This document shows positions 8,045 through 15,831 of a stretch of DNA of 64,000 nucleotides, one piece after another (the stretch's first letter is position 1; every line of letters starts with the position of its first letter). A model generated the notes under the pieces. That model ran no database searches, was not told where the DNA came from, and saw nothing but the letters and a program-made list of their open reading frames with translations. The DNA comes from Streptomyces fildesensis. Its GTDB lineage: Bacteria > Actinomycetota > Actinomycetes > Streptomycetales > Streptomycetaceae. The DNA is taken from NCBI RefSeq assembly GCF_016107395.1, contig NZ_JAAIKO010000024.1, positions 51,254 through 115,253 on the forward strand, in the 5' to 3' direction. Position numbers and translations under genes: made by a program.

Positions 8045-8059
8045 CTGACGGCACATCAG
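8045..8059. promoter_or_regulatory. 15-bp palindrome, copy 3 of a shared operator-like motif
   Basis: CTGACGGCACATCAG lies about 30-45 bases before the LPQTG start, where a repressor could block transcription or initiation. It is the third copy within 2.3 kb; see 5758 and 7212. Confidence 0.5.
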
Positions 8060-8120
8060 ATTCGGCGGCCGACAGTACGCCCGTGATCTTGGAGAGGGAA
8101 GGGAGGTGCAGAGGGGGAAA

Positions 8121-8600
8121 TCAGGCGGGAGCTGCGAGTTCGGCCCAGACCGTTTTGCCCGGCTGCCCGGCATGCCGGGCGACGCCCCAGTCCGTGCAGA
8201 GCCGCTGCACGATGAACATGCCGTGCCCGCCGGGCCGGCCCGCCCGGTGCGGAACGCGCGGCACCGGCTCACCGGCCCCGCTGTCGGCGACCTCGAGTCG
8301 CAGCACCTTGGGACTGTGGATCAGCCGCAGCTCATCGGGGCCGTCCGCGTGCAGACACGCGTTGGTGACCAGTTCCGAGACGACGAGGAGCACATCCTCG
8401 GCCGCGGCCCGGCGCTCCGGGGAGGAGGCGGGCAGCCAGCCCCAGGCCTGCAGCGCCTCGCGAGTGAAGTCGCGGGCGCGCGGGACGATGGCACTCTCAC
8501 CCAGGAGCCGCAGAACCCGCGCGGATCCGGCCTCGGGCACGACAATGTCGCCCGGGTCCGAACCGCGGTCGTCCGCCGCGTGGGGCCGAGTGGTGCTCAT
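8121..8600 (-). CDS. Anti-sigma regulatory factor, RsbW/SpoIIAB-type ATPase
   Basis: A 159-residue HATPase_c_2 protein. The N-box is visible as ELVTNACLHA (about 95-104), the G1 box as VADSGAG, and a G2 region as GRPGGHGMFIVQ. Such proteins bind a SigB-type sigma factor and also phosphorylate a STAS antagonist, so they switch partners under stress. A STAS gene lies just upstream on the same strand and a SigB-type sigma factor is divergent at 9384, completing the module. By synteny it could be ArsI of the S. coelicolor SigI system, but I do not assign the symbol. The ATG at 8600 has GTGAGGCGCTG upstream. Confidence 0.85.
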   Translation of the reverse strand: MSTTRPHAADDRGSDPGDIVVPEAGSARVLRLLGESAIVPRARDFTREALQAWGWLPASSPERRAAAEDVLLVVSELVTNACLHADGPDELRLIHSPKVLRLEVADSGAGEPVPRVPHRAGRPGGHGMFIVQRLCTDWGVARHAGQPGKTVWAELAAPA

Positions 8601-8723
8601 CAGCGCCTCACCTCACCGATGTCCGACAGTTTCAGGAGTCTCCTGCCCGACGAATTCCCGGGGACACCTCGGGAGCTCTACCAAACAGGGTGGAGTGGGA
8701 GATCGCCACCGGCGATGCTTCCG

Positions 8724-9092
8724 TCACTCCTGCAATGCCTCGTCCAGGGTTGCGTGGACGGTGAACACGGCTTCGGCACCCGTGATCTCGAACACACGAG
8801 CGACCACCGGCAGCATACCCGCCAGATGGACCTTCCCACCGGCCGCCTCCGCCTTCAGCCGGGCGCCCAGCAGGACGTTCAATCCGGTGGAATCACAGAA
8901 ATCCAGCTGGGAGCAGTCCACCACGAGCTTGGTGCAGCCCGCGGCGACACACGCTTCGAGCGGCTCGCTGAGCAGCTCCGCCGTGTGGTGGTCGAGCTCG
9001 CCCGCAGGCGTGACAACGGCGTACGTGCCGTGCTGTCGCACGTCCACGTGCAACCGGTCCCGGCCGGCCGTACCGACCATCCCGCGGTCCAT
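8724..9092 (-). CDS. STAS-domain anti-sigma factor antagonist
   Basis: A 122-residue protein like SpoIIAA, RsbV and BldG. The signature FCDSTGLNVLLGAR (about 70-83) carries the serine that the cognate anti-sigma kinase phosphorylates; the unphosphorylated form captures the kinase and frees the sigma factor. I use the ATG at 9092 because AGGAG sits six bases before it; the upstream in-frame start lacks such a site. It is encoded 123 bases upstream of the anti-sigma gene on the same strand and divergently from the sigma factor, so it probably belongs to the same partner-switching circuit (PrsI-like). Confidence 0.88.
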   Translation of the reverse strand: MDRGMVGTAGRDRLHVDVRQHGTYAVVTPAGELDHHTAELLSEPLEACVAAGCTKLVVDCSQLDFCDSTGLNVLLGARLKAEAAGGKVHLAGMLPVVARVFEITGAEAVFTVHATLDEALQE

Positions 9093-9383
9093 GTGCGCTC
9101 CTCTGGAATCTTGGGTCATGCGCACTCCGAACCCTACGCGCATCCCGAATCACGTGGAAGCTACCCCTCAGCTGCCGGTGGACGCCCCTCGGATGCCTCC
9201 CGCCTGCCCCCTCCGCGGCCCGCTAATCGCCCGTGAGGACAGTCGGCCGGAAGTTGCGCCACCAGCGTGAAACGGGGTAGGGCTTGAACAACACCTATCG
9301 AAACCCGGCCGCCTCGGAGGCGCAGCACACCGTATTAGCGGCATGGCACCGGCAGCCTGATGCCGTAACCGAGGGAGGAGAGC

Positions 9384-10274
9384 ATGACACCCCGGCCTGA
9401 CGCGATCACCGCGACGACGACCAGCCCGTCCGTTGGCTCTGAGCAGGAAGACCTGGAAGAGCCGGAGGGGCTGGAGGGCCTCCCCGAGATACCCCCGTTC
9501 GAGACGGTGGGTCCGGTCGACGCACGCGCCCTGTCCAAGACACTGTTCCTGCGCCTCGAGACGCTGGACGAGGGCACGTACGCATACTCCTACGTGCGCA
9601 ACACGCTCGTGGAACTCAATCTCGCCCTGGTGAAGTTCGCGGCTTCCCGGTTCCGCACCCGCAGCGAGCCGATGGAGGACATCATCCAGGTCGGCATGAT
9701 CGGCCTGATCAAGGCGATCGACCGCTTCGAGCTCAGCCGCGGTGTGGAGTTCCCCACCTTCGCGATGCCGACGATCATCGGCGAGATCAAGCGCTTCTTC
9801 CGTGACACCAGCTGGTCGGTACGGGTCCCCCGCCGGCTGCAGGAGCTACGGCTCGACCTGGCCAAGGCCGGCGACGAGCTGGCCCAGCAGCTGGACCGCT
9901 CGCCGAACGTGGCCGAGCTGGCCGCCCGGCTGCGGATCACCGCGGAAGAGGTCATCGAGGGCATGGCCGCGAGCAACGCGTACACCGCGAGCTCGCTCGA
10001 CGCCCAGCCCGACGAGGACGACTCCGAGGGCGCGCTGACCGACCGCATCGGCTACGAGGACCACGACCTCGAAGGCATCGAGTACATCGAGTCCCTGAAG
10101 CCGCTGATCGCCGAGCTCCCGGCGCGTGACCGCAAGATCCTCTCGCTGCGCTTCACCGGCAACCTCACCCAGTCGGAGATCGGCGAGGAGCTCGGCATCT
10201 CACAGATGCACGTCTCGCGCCTGCTCTCCCGGACACTGGCGCGCCTGCGGCGCGGGCTGCTCGTCGAGGAGTGA
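9384..10274 (+). CDS. sigI: RNA polymerase sigma factor, SigB/F/G group (probably SigI)
   Basis: A 296-residue alternative sigma factor with an acidic N-terminal extension. Region 2 (NLALVKFAASRF...MEDIIQVGMIGLIKAIDRFE) is about 75-125, region 3 follows FPTFAMPTIIGEIKRFFRD, and region 4 (LTQSEIGEELGISQMHVSRLLSR) ends the protein. This spacing is typical of the SigB/SigF stress and sporulation group controlled by anti-sigma kinases. GGGAGGAGAGC precedes the ATG. The flanking antagonist and kinase genes plus the adjacent hut genes match the neighbourhood of sigI in S. coelicolor, which is the basis for the symbol. Convergent with hutI; a hairpin at 10281-10309 separates them. Confidence 0.85.
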   Translation: MTPRPDAITATTTSPSVGSEQEDLEEPEGLEGLPEIPPFETVGPVDARALSKTLFLRLETLDEGTYAYSYVRNTLVELNLALVKFAASRFRTRSEPMEDIIQVGMIGLIKAIDRFELSRGVEFPTFAMPTIIGEIKRFFRDTSWSVRVPRRLQELRLDLAKAGDELAQQLDRSPNVAELAARLRITAEEVIEGMAASNAYTASSLDAQPDEDDSEGALTDRIGYEDHDLEGIEYIESLKPLIAELPARDRKILSLRFTGNLTQSEIGEELGISQMHVSRLLSRTLARLRRGLLVEE

Positions 10275-10280
10275 CGGTGA

Positions 10281-10309
10281 GCGCCGCCCGGCCACGGGTC
10301 AGGCGGCGC
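10281..10309. terminator. Hairpin between sigma factor and hutI
   Basis: GCGCCGCC and GGCGGCGC pair over 8 bases with a 13-base loop just after the sigma-factor stop and across the hutI stop. It is a likely bidirectional terminator. Confidence 0.5.
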
Positions 10310-11474
10310 GGACCCCGCCCTGCCACACCCGGCTGACCAGCGGCACACCGGGCCGGTAGGCCAGATGTACATGGCTGGGGGCGTCGAGCAGCATCAGATC
10401 AGCTCGCGCCCCCGCCGTGATCCTTCCGACGTCGTCCCTGCGCAGCGCCCGCGCGCCACCGAGCGTCGCGGCCGCGACCGCCTCGTCGGGCGTCATCCGC
10501 ATGTCCCGTACGGCGACGGCGATGCAGAACGGCATCGAGCTGGTGAAGCTCGACCCCGGATTGCAGTCCGTGGACAGCGCCACCACCGCGCCCGCGTCGA
10601 TCAGCCGGCGGGCGTCGGGGTAGGTGGCGCGGGTGGAGAACTCGGCGCCGGGCAGCAGCGTCGCGACGGTCACACCACCGCTGGACGCGAGCGCGTCGAC
10701 GTCCGCGTCCGTCAGATGCGTGCAGTGGTCGGCGGACGCCGCCCCCAGCTCGACCGCCAGCTGCACGCCGGGCCCGTAGGTCAGCTGGTTCGCGTGCACC
10801 CGCGGGATCAGTCCGGCCCGGGCGCCCGCGGTGAGGACCGCCCGCGCCTGGTCGCCGTCGAACGCCCCCTTCTCGCAGAACACGTCCACCCAGCGGGCGT
10901 GCGGCGCGCAGGCCTCCAGCATCGGCCCGGTGACCAGGTCGACGTAGCCGGCCGGGTCGTCCGCGTACTCCGGCGCGACGATGTGCGCGCCCAGGTAGGT
11001 GGTCTCCGGGGTGTGCGCGGCGGCGATGCGCAGACTGCGGGCCTCGTCCTCCGGGGTCAGCCCGTAGCCGGACTTCGTCTCGATGGTCGTGGTGCCCTGC
11101 CGCCGCGCCTCGGCCACATAGCGGGCCACGTTGGCGTCCAGCTCGGCGTCACTGGCGGCGCGGGTCGCGGCGACCGTGGTCCTGATGCCGCCGGCGGTGT
11201 ACAGCGTGCCGGACATCCGGGCGTTGAACTCCTGGGTGCGGTCACCGCCGAACACCAGATGCGAGTGCGAGTCGACGAATCCGGGCAGCGCCGCCCGGCC
11301 CCCCGCGTCGTACACCTCGTCGGCGCCGGGCGCCCGCTCCGCCGGGCCGACCCAGGCGATCAGGCCGTCGGCCATGACCACCGCCGCGTCCGCGACCAGC
11401 CCGAGCGGCCCGGTGCCGAGGGACGGGTCGTTGGTGACCAGGCTGCCGATGTTGGTGATGAGGGTCGTGGGCAT
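10299..11474 (-). CDS. hutI: Imidazolonepropionase
   Basis: A 391-residue amidohydrolase that opens the imidazolone ring of 4-imidazolone-5-propanoate to give N-formimidoyl-L-glutamate, the third step of histidine breakdown. The metal-binding HSHLVFGGDR, then HANQLTYGPG, DHCTHL and the Asp motif STDCNPGS, are in family order. The ATG at 11474 has GGAG eight bases upstream; the frame is open much further back, but those residues overlap hutF. It is the last gene of the hutU - M20 - hutF - hutI operon. A dispersed palindromic repeat lies in the 53-base gap before it. Confidence 0.95.
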   Translation of the reverse strand: MPTTLITNIGSLVTNDPSLGTGPLGLVADAAVVMADGLIAWVGPAERAPGADEVYDAGGRAALPGFVDSHSHLVFGGDRTQEFNARMSGTLYTAGGIRTTVAATRAASDAELDANVARYVAEARRQGTTTIETKSGYGLTPEDEARSLRIAAAHTPETTYLGAHIVAPEYADDPAGYVDLVTGPMLEACAPHARWVDVFCEKGAFDGDQARAVLTAGARAGLIPRVHANQLTYGPGVQLAVELGAASADHCTHLTDADVDALASSGGVTVATLLPGAEFSTRATYPDARRLIDAGAVVALSTDCNPGSSFTSSMPFCIAVAVRDMRMTPDEAVAAATLGGARALRRDDVGRITAGARADLMLLDAPSHVHLAYRPGVPLVSRVWQGGVRAA

Positions 11475-11493
11475 CGCGCGATCTCCGTGGGTC

Positions 11494-11524
11494 TGGGGGC
11501 ACCTCCCAGCGGTAGCTGGGGGAG
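11494..11524. repeat. Dispersed short palindromic repeat, copy 1
   Basis: A G-run, CACCTCCCAGC, GGTAGCT and a second G-run fold into a stem-loop. It lies in the hutF-hutI gap. A nearly identical copy is at 32947 and related forms are at 17584 and 20871. Such elements are spread through many Streptomyces genomes. Confidence 0.75.
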
Positions 11525-11527
11525 AAA

Positions 11528-12865
11528 TCAGGAACGGCGCAGACGGGCGACGGCCGCGCCCATCGCGGCCGGCACGTCCGGCACCAGCTGGTGGACACCG
11601 TCCCGGACGATGTGCCGCCCGCCCACCACGGTGTGCCGTACGTCCGTGGCCGTCGCGGCGTAAACGGCCGTCTCCGCGGCGAGGCGCGGCAGCGTGCCGG
11701 CGGTGCGGACCGAGTCCAGGGCGACGGTGGTGAAGTCGGCGAGCGCGCCCGTCTCCAGCTGACCGGCGTCCGCCCAGCCGAGCGAGGCATGGCCGTCCGC
11801 GGTGGCGGCCCGCAGCAGTTGGGCCGCGGTCCAGTGCCCGCGGGTGCGGGTGCGCAGCCGCTCGTCGAGTTCCATGGCGCGGGCTTCTTCGAGCAGGTCG
11901 ATGACGGCGTGACTGTCGCTGCCGAGCGACAGCGGGCTGCCGGCGAGCTGGACCTCGCGCGCCGGGCCGATGCCGTCGGCGAGGTCGCGTTCGGTGGTGG
12001 GGCACATGCAGACGACCGTGCCGCTGTCGCCGAGCAGCCGGATGTCCGCACCGGTGAGGTGCGTGGCGTGCACGGCGGAGGTCCGGGGGCCCAGCGCCCC
12101 GTGGTCCGCGAGCAGCCGTGTCGGTGTGCGGCCGTGGGCCTTCAGACAGGCCTCGTTCTCGGCCGGCTGCTCCGACAGATGGACGTGCAGCGGGGCCTGC
12201 CGCGCCGCCGCCCACTCCGCCGCCCTGGCGATCCCGGCCGGCGGCACGGCGCGCACCGAGTGGATCGCCGCGCCGATCCGGACGTGGTCGCGGTCCTTGA
12301 GGGCGTCGGCGCGCTCCGCCCAGGCGTCGGGGCCCGCGTCGGCGAACCGCACCTGGTGCCGGTCGGGGGGCGCGCCGAATCCGGACGAGAAGTAAGCGGT
12401 GTCCAGCAGCGTGATCCGGATGCCCGCCTCGCCCGCGGCGGCGATCAGGGCCTCGCCCATGGCGTTGGGGTCGTCGTACGGTGTGCCGCCGGGACCGTGG
12501 TGCAGATAGTGGAACTCACCGACGCAGGTGATGCCGGCCAGCGCCATCTCCGCGTACACCGCCCGCGCGAGCGCGTAGTAGGTGTCGGGGTCGAGCTCCG
12601 CCGCGATCGAGTACATGATCTCGCGCCAGGTCCAGAAGGTGCCGGACCCGACCTGGACGGTGCCGCGCAGCGCCCGGTGGAAGGCGTGCGAGTGCGCGTT
12701 GGCCAGTCCCGGCAGGGTGAATCCGCGCAGCGCGACGGCACCGGGAGGTGGCGTGTCGACCCCGGTCCTGACGCCGGTGATGCGGCCACCGGCCGTGTCG
12801 ATCGCCACGCCCGGCTCGACGACCCCGTTGAGCCAGGCGTGTTCCGTCCAGTACGTCAGCTGCAC
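11528..12865 (-). CDS. hutF: Formimidoylglutamate deiminase
   Basis: A 445-residue amidohydrolase that removes ammonia from N-formimidoyl-L-glutamate to give N-formyl-L-glutamate. Metal ligands are visible in AHSHAFHR (about 57-64), HVHLSEQPAEN, HATHLTGAD and GSDSHAVID. The product leaves a deformylation step, for which HutG is the usual enzyme; none is in the window, and the neighbouring M20 hydrolase may replace it. The GTG start overlaps the M20 gene end by 10 bases, so the genes are likely co-translated. Confidence 0.92.
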   Translation of the reverse strand: MQLTYWTEHAWLNGVVEPGVAIDTAGGRITGVRTGVDTPPPGAVALRGFTLPGLANAHSHAFHRALRGTVQVGSGTFWTWREIMYSIAAELDPDTYYALARAVYAEMALAGITCVGEFHYLHHGPGGTPYDDPNAMGEALIAAAGEAGIRITLLDTAYFSSGFGAPPDRHQVRFADAGPDAWAERADALKDRDHVRIGAAIHSVRAVPPAGIARAAEWAAARQAPLHVHLSEQPAENEACLKAHGRTPTRLLADHGALGPRTSAVHATHLTGADIRLLGDSGTVVCMCPTTERDLADGIGPAREVQLAGSPLSLGSDSHAVIDLLEEARAMELDERLRTRTRGHWTAAQLLRAATADGHASLGWADAGQLETGALADFTTVALDSVRTAGTLPRLAAETAVYAATATDVRHTVVGGRHIVRDGVHQLVPDVPAAMGAAVARLRRS

Positions 12866-14061
12866 GCGAGACCTTCCAGTACGTCGGCGAGCGCGGTCAC
12901 CCCGGCGAGGCAGTCGTCCTCGGCGGCGGTCTCGGCGGGTGAGTGCGAGACGCCGGTGGGGTTGCGTACGAACAGCATGGCGGTCGGGGCACTCGCCGAC
13001 AGGATCCCGGCGTCGTGTCCCGCGCCGGTCGGCAGCACCGGGACGACGCCGCCGAGCAGCTTCGCGACCTCGTCGCGCAGCGCGTGCTCGAACTCGACGA
13101 CCGAGGTGAACGACTCACGGGTGACGCGGACGTCGATGCCGTCGCGGGCCCCCCGCTCGGCCGCGGCGGCCTCGATCCCGGCCACCACCCGGTCCAGCGT
13201 CTCCTGGTCGGCGGCCCGGGAGTCGAGCCAACCGCGCACCAGCGAGGCGATGGCGTTGACGCCGTTGGGCTCGACGCTCACCTTGCCGAAGGTGGCCAGC
13301 GCCCCGGCGGCCTGGGCCTCCCGGCGGGCGGCCAGCACCGTGTCGGCGTAGTTGAGCATCGGGTCGCGGCGGTCCTCCAGGCGGGTGGTGCCCGCGTGGT
13401 TGGCCTCGCCGTGGAAGTCGAACCGCCAGCGGCCGTGCGGCCAGATCGCGGACGCGATGCCGACGGCGTCACCGCTCAGGTCCAGCGCCCGGCCCTGCTC
13501 GACGTGGAGTTCCACGAACGCGCCGATGCGGGCGAGCCGCTCCGGGTCCGGGCCGATGCCGGCCGGGTCGTAACCGGCCTGCTCCATGGCCTGCGGCAGG
13601 CTGACGCCGTCCGCGTCGCGCAGTGCGTACGCCTTGTCCTTGGTGAGCTGCCCGGCGGCCAGCCGCGATCCGACGCAGGCGAGCCCGAACCGGGCGCCCT
13701 CCTCGTCACCGAAGTTGACGATGGCCAGCGGCTTGCCGAACGCCGCACCGCGCTCGCGCAGTTCGTCGAGCGCCGCGAAGGACGAGACGACGCCCAGCGG
13801 CCCGTCGAAGGCGCCGCCGTCCGGTACGGAGTCCAGGTGCGAGCCGGTGACGACGGCGTCACCGGCGGCCGGGTCGCCCAGCCAGGCCCACTGGTTGCCG
13901 TTGCGGTCGACCTCGTACGTCAGGCCGCGGCCTTCCGCCTGCGCCCGGAACCACGCCCGGCAGTCCAGGTCGGCGCCGCTCCAGGCGTAGCGGCGGTATC
14001 CCCCGGAGACGGAGCTGCGGCCGATCGGCAGCAGCTCCGTCCACATGCTGTGGAAACTCAC
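12856..14061 (-). CDS. M20 amidohydrolase, allantoate/N-carbamoyl-amino-acid hydrolase type
   Basis: A 401-residue binuclear metal hydrolase. Conserved M20 motifs are TGSHLDSVPDGGAFDGPLGV (about 72-91), NFGDEEGARFG (about 115), ELHVEQG, FHGEANHAGTT and GAGHDAG. By family it would hydrolyse allantoate or N-carbamoyl amino acids. It sits between hutU and hutF, overlapping hutU as GTGA and hutF by 10 bases, and the operon lacks a HutG deformylase. I therefore infer it cleaves N-formyl-L-glutamate to glutamate and formate. That is inference from context; a purine-catabolic role is the alternative. No other allantoin gene is nearby. Confidence 0.85.
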   Translation of the reverse strand: MSFHSMWTELLPIGRSSVSGGYRRYAWSGADLDCRAWFRAQAEGRGLTYEVDRNGNQWAWLGDPAAGDAVVTGSHLDSVPDGGAFDGPLGVVSSFAALDELRERGAAFGKPLAIVNFGDEEGARFGLACVGSRLAAGQLTKDKAYALRDADGVSLPQAMEQAGYDPAGIGPDPERLARIGAFVELHVEQGRALDLSGDAVGIASAIWPHGRWRFDFHGEANHAGTTRLEDRRDPMLNYADTVLAARREAQAAGALATFGKVSVEPNGVNAIASLVRGWLDSRAADQETLDRVVAGIEAAAAERGARDGIDVRVTRESFTSVVEFEHALRDEVAKLLGGVVPVLPTGAGHDAGILSASAPTAMLFVRNPTGVSHSPAETAAEDDCLAGVTALADVLEGLACS

Positions 14062-15722
14062 TCGGAGTCGCCCTCGCGCATCGGGATCCGCACACCGCGC
14101 TCGTCGGCGATCTCGTCGGCGCGGTCGTAGCCCGCGTCGACGTGCCGGATGACGCCCATGCCCGGGTCGTTCGTCAGCACCCGGCGGATCTTCTCGCCCG
14201 CGAGCTCGGTGCCGTCCGCGACCGTGACCTGTCCCGCGTGCAGGGAACGGCCCATGCCGACGCCGCCACCGTGGTGGATGGAGACCCAGGAGGCGCCGGA
14301 GGCGACGTTGACCATGGCGTTGAGGAGCGGCCAGTCGGCGATGGCGTCGGAGCCGTCGAGCATCGCCTCGGTCTCGCGGTACGGCGAGGCCACCGAGCCG
14401 CAGTCCAGGTGGTCGCGGCCGATGACGACAGGCGCGGCCAGCTCACCGCTGGCGACCATGTCGTTGAAGCGCTCGCCCGCCTTGTCGCGCTCGCCGTAGC
14501 CGAGCCAGCAGATCCGGGCGGGCAGGCCCTGGAAGTGGACCTTGTCCTGCGCCAGCTTGATCCAGCGGTGCAGCGACTCGTTCTCGGGGAACAGCTCGAG
14601 GATCGCCTTGTCCGTCTTGTGGATGTCGGACGCCTCGCCGGACAGTGCCGCCCAGCGGAACGGGCCCTTGCCCTCGCAGAACAGCGGCCGGATGTAGGCG
14701 GGCACGAACCCGGGGAAGTCGAACGCCCGGTCGTACCCGGCGAGCTGTGCCTCACCGCGGATCGAGTTGCCGTAGTCGAAGACCTCGGCGCCGGCGTCCA
14801 TGAAGCCGACCATCGCCTCGACGTGCCGGGCCATCGACTCACGGGCCCGCAGCGTGAAGTCGGCGGGCTTCTCGGCCGCGTACGTGGCCATCTCGTCGAA
14901 CGCGATGCCGACCGGCAGATAGGCCAGCGGGTCGTGCGCGGAGGTCTGGTCGGTGACGATGTCGATGGGCGCGCCCTCGGCGAGCATCTGCGGCAGCAGC
15001 TCGGCGGCGTTGCCCAGCAGCCCGATCGACAGCGGCTCGCGCTTGTCGCGGGCCTCGGTGGCGAGCTGCATCGCGTGCGCCAGGGAGTCGGCCCTGACGT
15101 CCAGGTAGCGGTGCTCGATACGGCGCGAGATCGCGCGCGGGTCCACGTCGATACAGATCACGACGCCACCGTTCATGGTGACGGCCAGCGGCTGCGCGCC
15201 GCCCATGCCGCCGAGCCCGGCGGTCAGCGTGATGGTCCCGGCCAGCGTGCCGCCGAACTTCTTGGCGGCGACCGCGGCGAACGTCTCGTAGGTGCCCTGC
15301 AGGATGCCCTGGGTACCGATGTAGATCCACGAGCCGGCCGTCATCTGGCCGTACATGGTCAGGCCCAGCGCCTCCAGGCGGCGGAACTCCTCCCAGTTGG
15401 CCCAGTCGCCGACCAGGTTGGAGTTGGCGATGAGCACCCGCGGCGCCCACTCGTGCGTCTGCATCACGCCGACGGGACGGCCGGACTGGACGAGCATCGT
15501 CTCGTCCTGCTTCAGCGTCTGCAGGGTGCGGATCATGGCGTCGAACGACCGCCAGTCGCGCGCGGCCTTCCCGGTGCCTCCGTAGACGACCAGCTTCTCG
15601 GGGTGCTCGGCGACCTCCGGGTCGAGGTTGTTCTGGAGCATCCGCAGCGCGGCTTCCTGCTGCCAACCCTGAGTGCTCAGTTCCGTACCGCGCGGCGCCC
15701 GCACGATCCTCGGTCCCGACAT
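14058..15722 (-). CDS. hutU: Urocanate hydratase
   Basis: A 554-residue NAD-dependent enzyme that hydrates urocanate to 4-imidazolone-5-propanoate. The family blocks QGILQGTYETF, LTAGLGGMGGAQPLAV (NAD binding), ICIDVDP, GNSIRGEA and SIHHGGGVGMG are intact. The ATG at 15722 has GAGGGAGG nine bases upstream, so the first 13 codons of the longer frame are excluded. It heads the hut operon. hutH (histidase) is not in the window, so urocanate must be made by an enzyme encoded elsewhere. A perfect palindrome at 15748 lies in its promoter region, shared with the divergent LysA-like gene. Confidence 0.97.
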   Translation of the reverse strand: MSGPRIVRAPRGTELSTQGWQQEAALRMLQNNLDPEVAEHPEKLVVYGGTGKAARDWRSFDAMIRTLQTLKQDETMLVQSGRPVGVMQTHEWAPRVLIANSNLVGDWANWEEFRRLEALGLTMYGQMTAGSWIYIGTQGILQGTYETFAAVAAKKFGGTLAGTITLTAGLGGMGGAQPLAVTMNGGVVICIDVDPRAISRRIEHRYLDVRADSLAHAMQLATEARDKREPLSIGLLGNAAELLPQMLAEGAPIDIVTDQTSAHDPLAYLPVGIAFDEMATYAAEKPADFTLRARESMARHVEAMVGFMDAGAEVFDYGNSIRGEAQLAGYDRAFDFPGFVPAYIRPLFCEGKGPFRWAALSGEASDIHKTDKAILELFPENESLHRWIKLAQDKVHFQGLPARICWLGYGERDKAGERFNDMVASGELAAPVVIGRDHLDCGSVASPYRETEAMLDGSDAIADWPLLNAMVNVASGASWVSIHHGGGVGMGRSLHAGQVTVADGTELAGEKIRRVLTNDPGMGVIRHVDAGYDRADEIADERGVRIPMREGDSE

Positions 15723-15747
15723 CGGCCCGGCCTCCCTCTGTACATCG

Positions 15748-15761
15748 ATGGATCTATCCAT
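15748..15761. promoter_or_regulatory. Palindrome in the hutU / LysA-like divergent promoter
   Basis: ATGGATCTATCCAT is a perfect 6-bp inverted repeat around CT, about 26-40 bases before the hutU start. It is a good candidate operator for the hut operon. No HutC-type regulator is encoded in the window. Confidence 0.45.
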
Positions 15762-15831
15762 TCACATCCTGTCCTGCTGAATACATCTAGTCAACAGGGT
15801 GGGGTGGCATTGCCCCATACCGGGTGATGGG

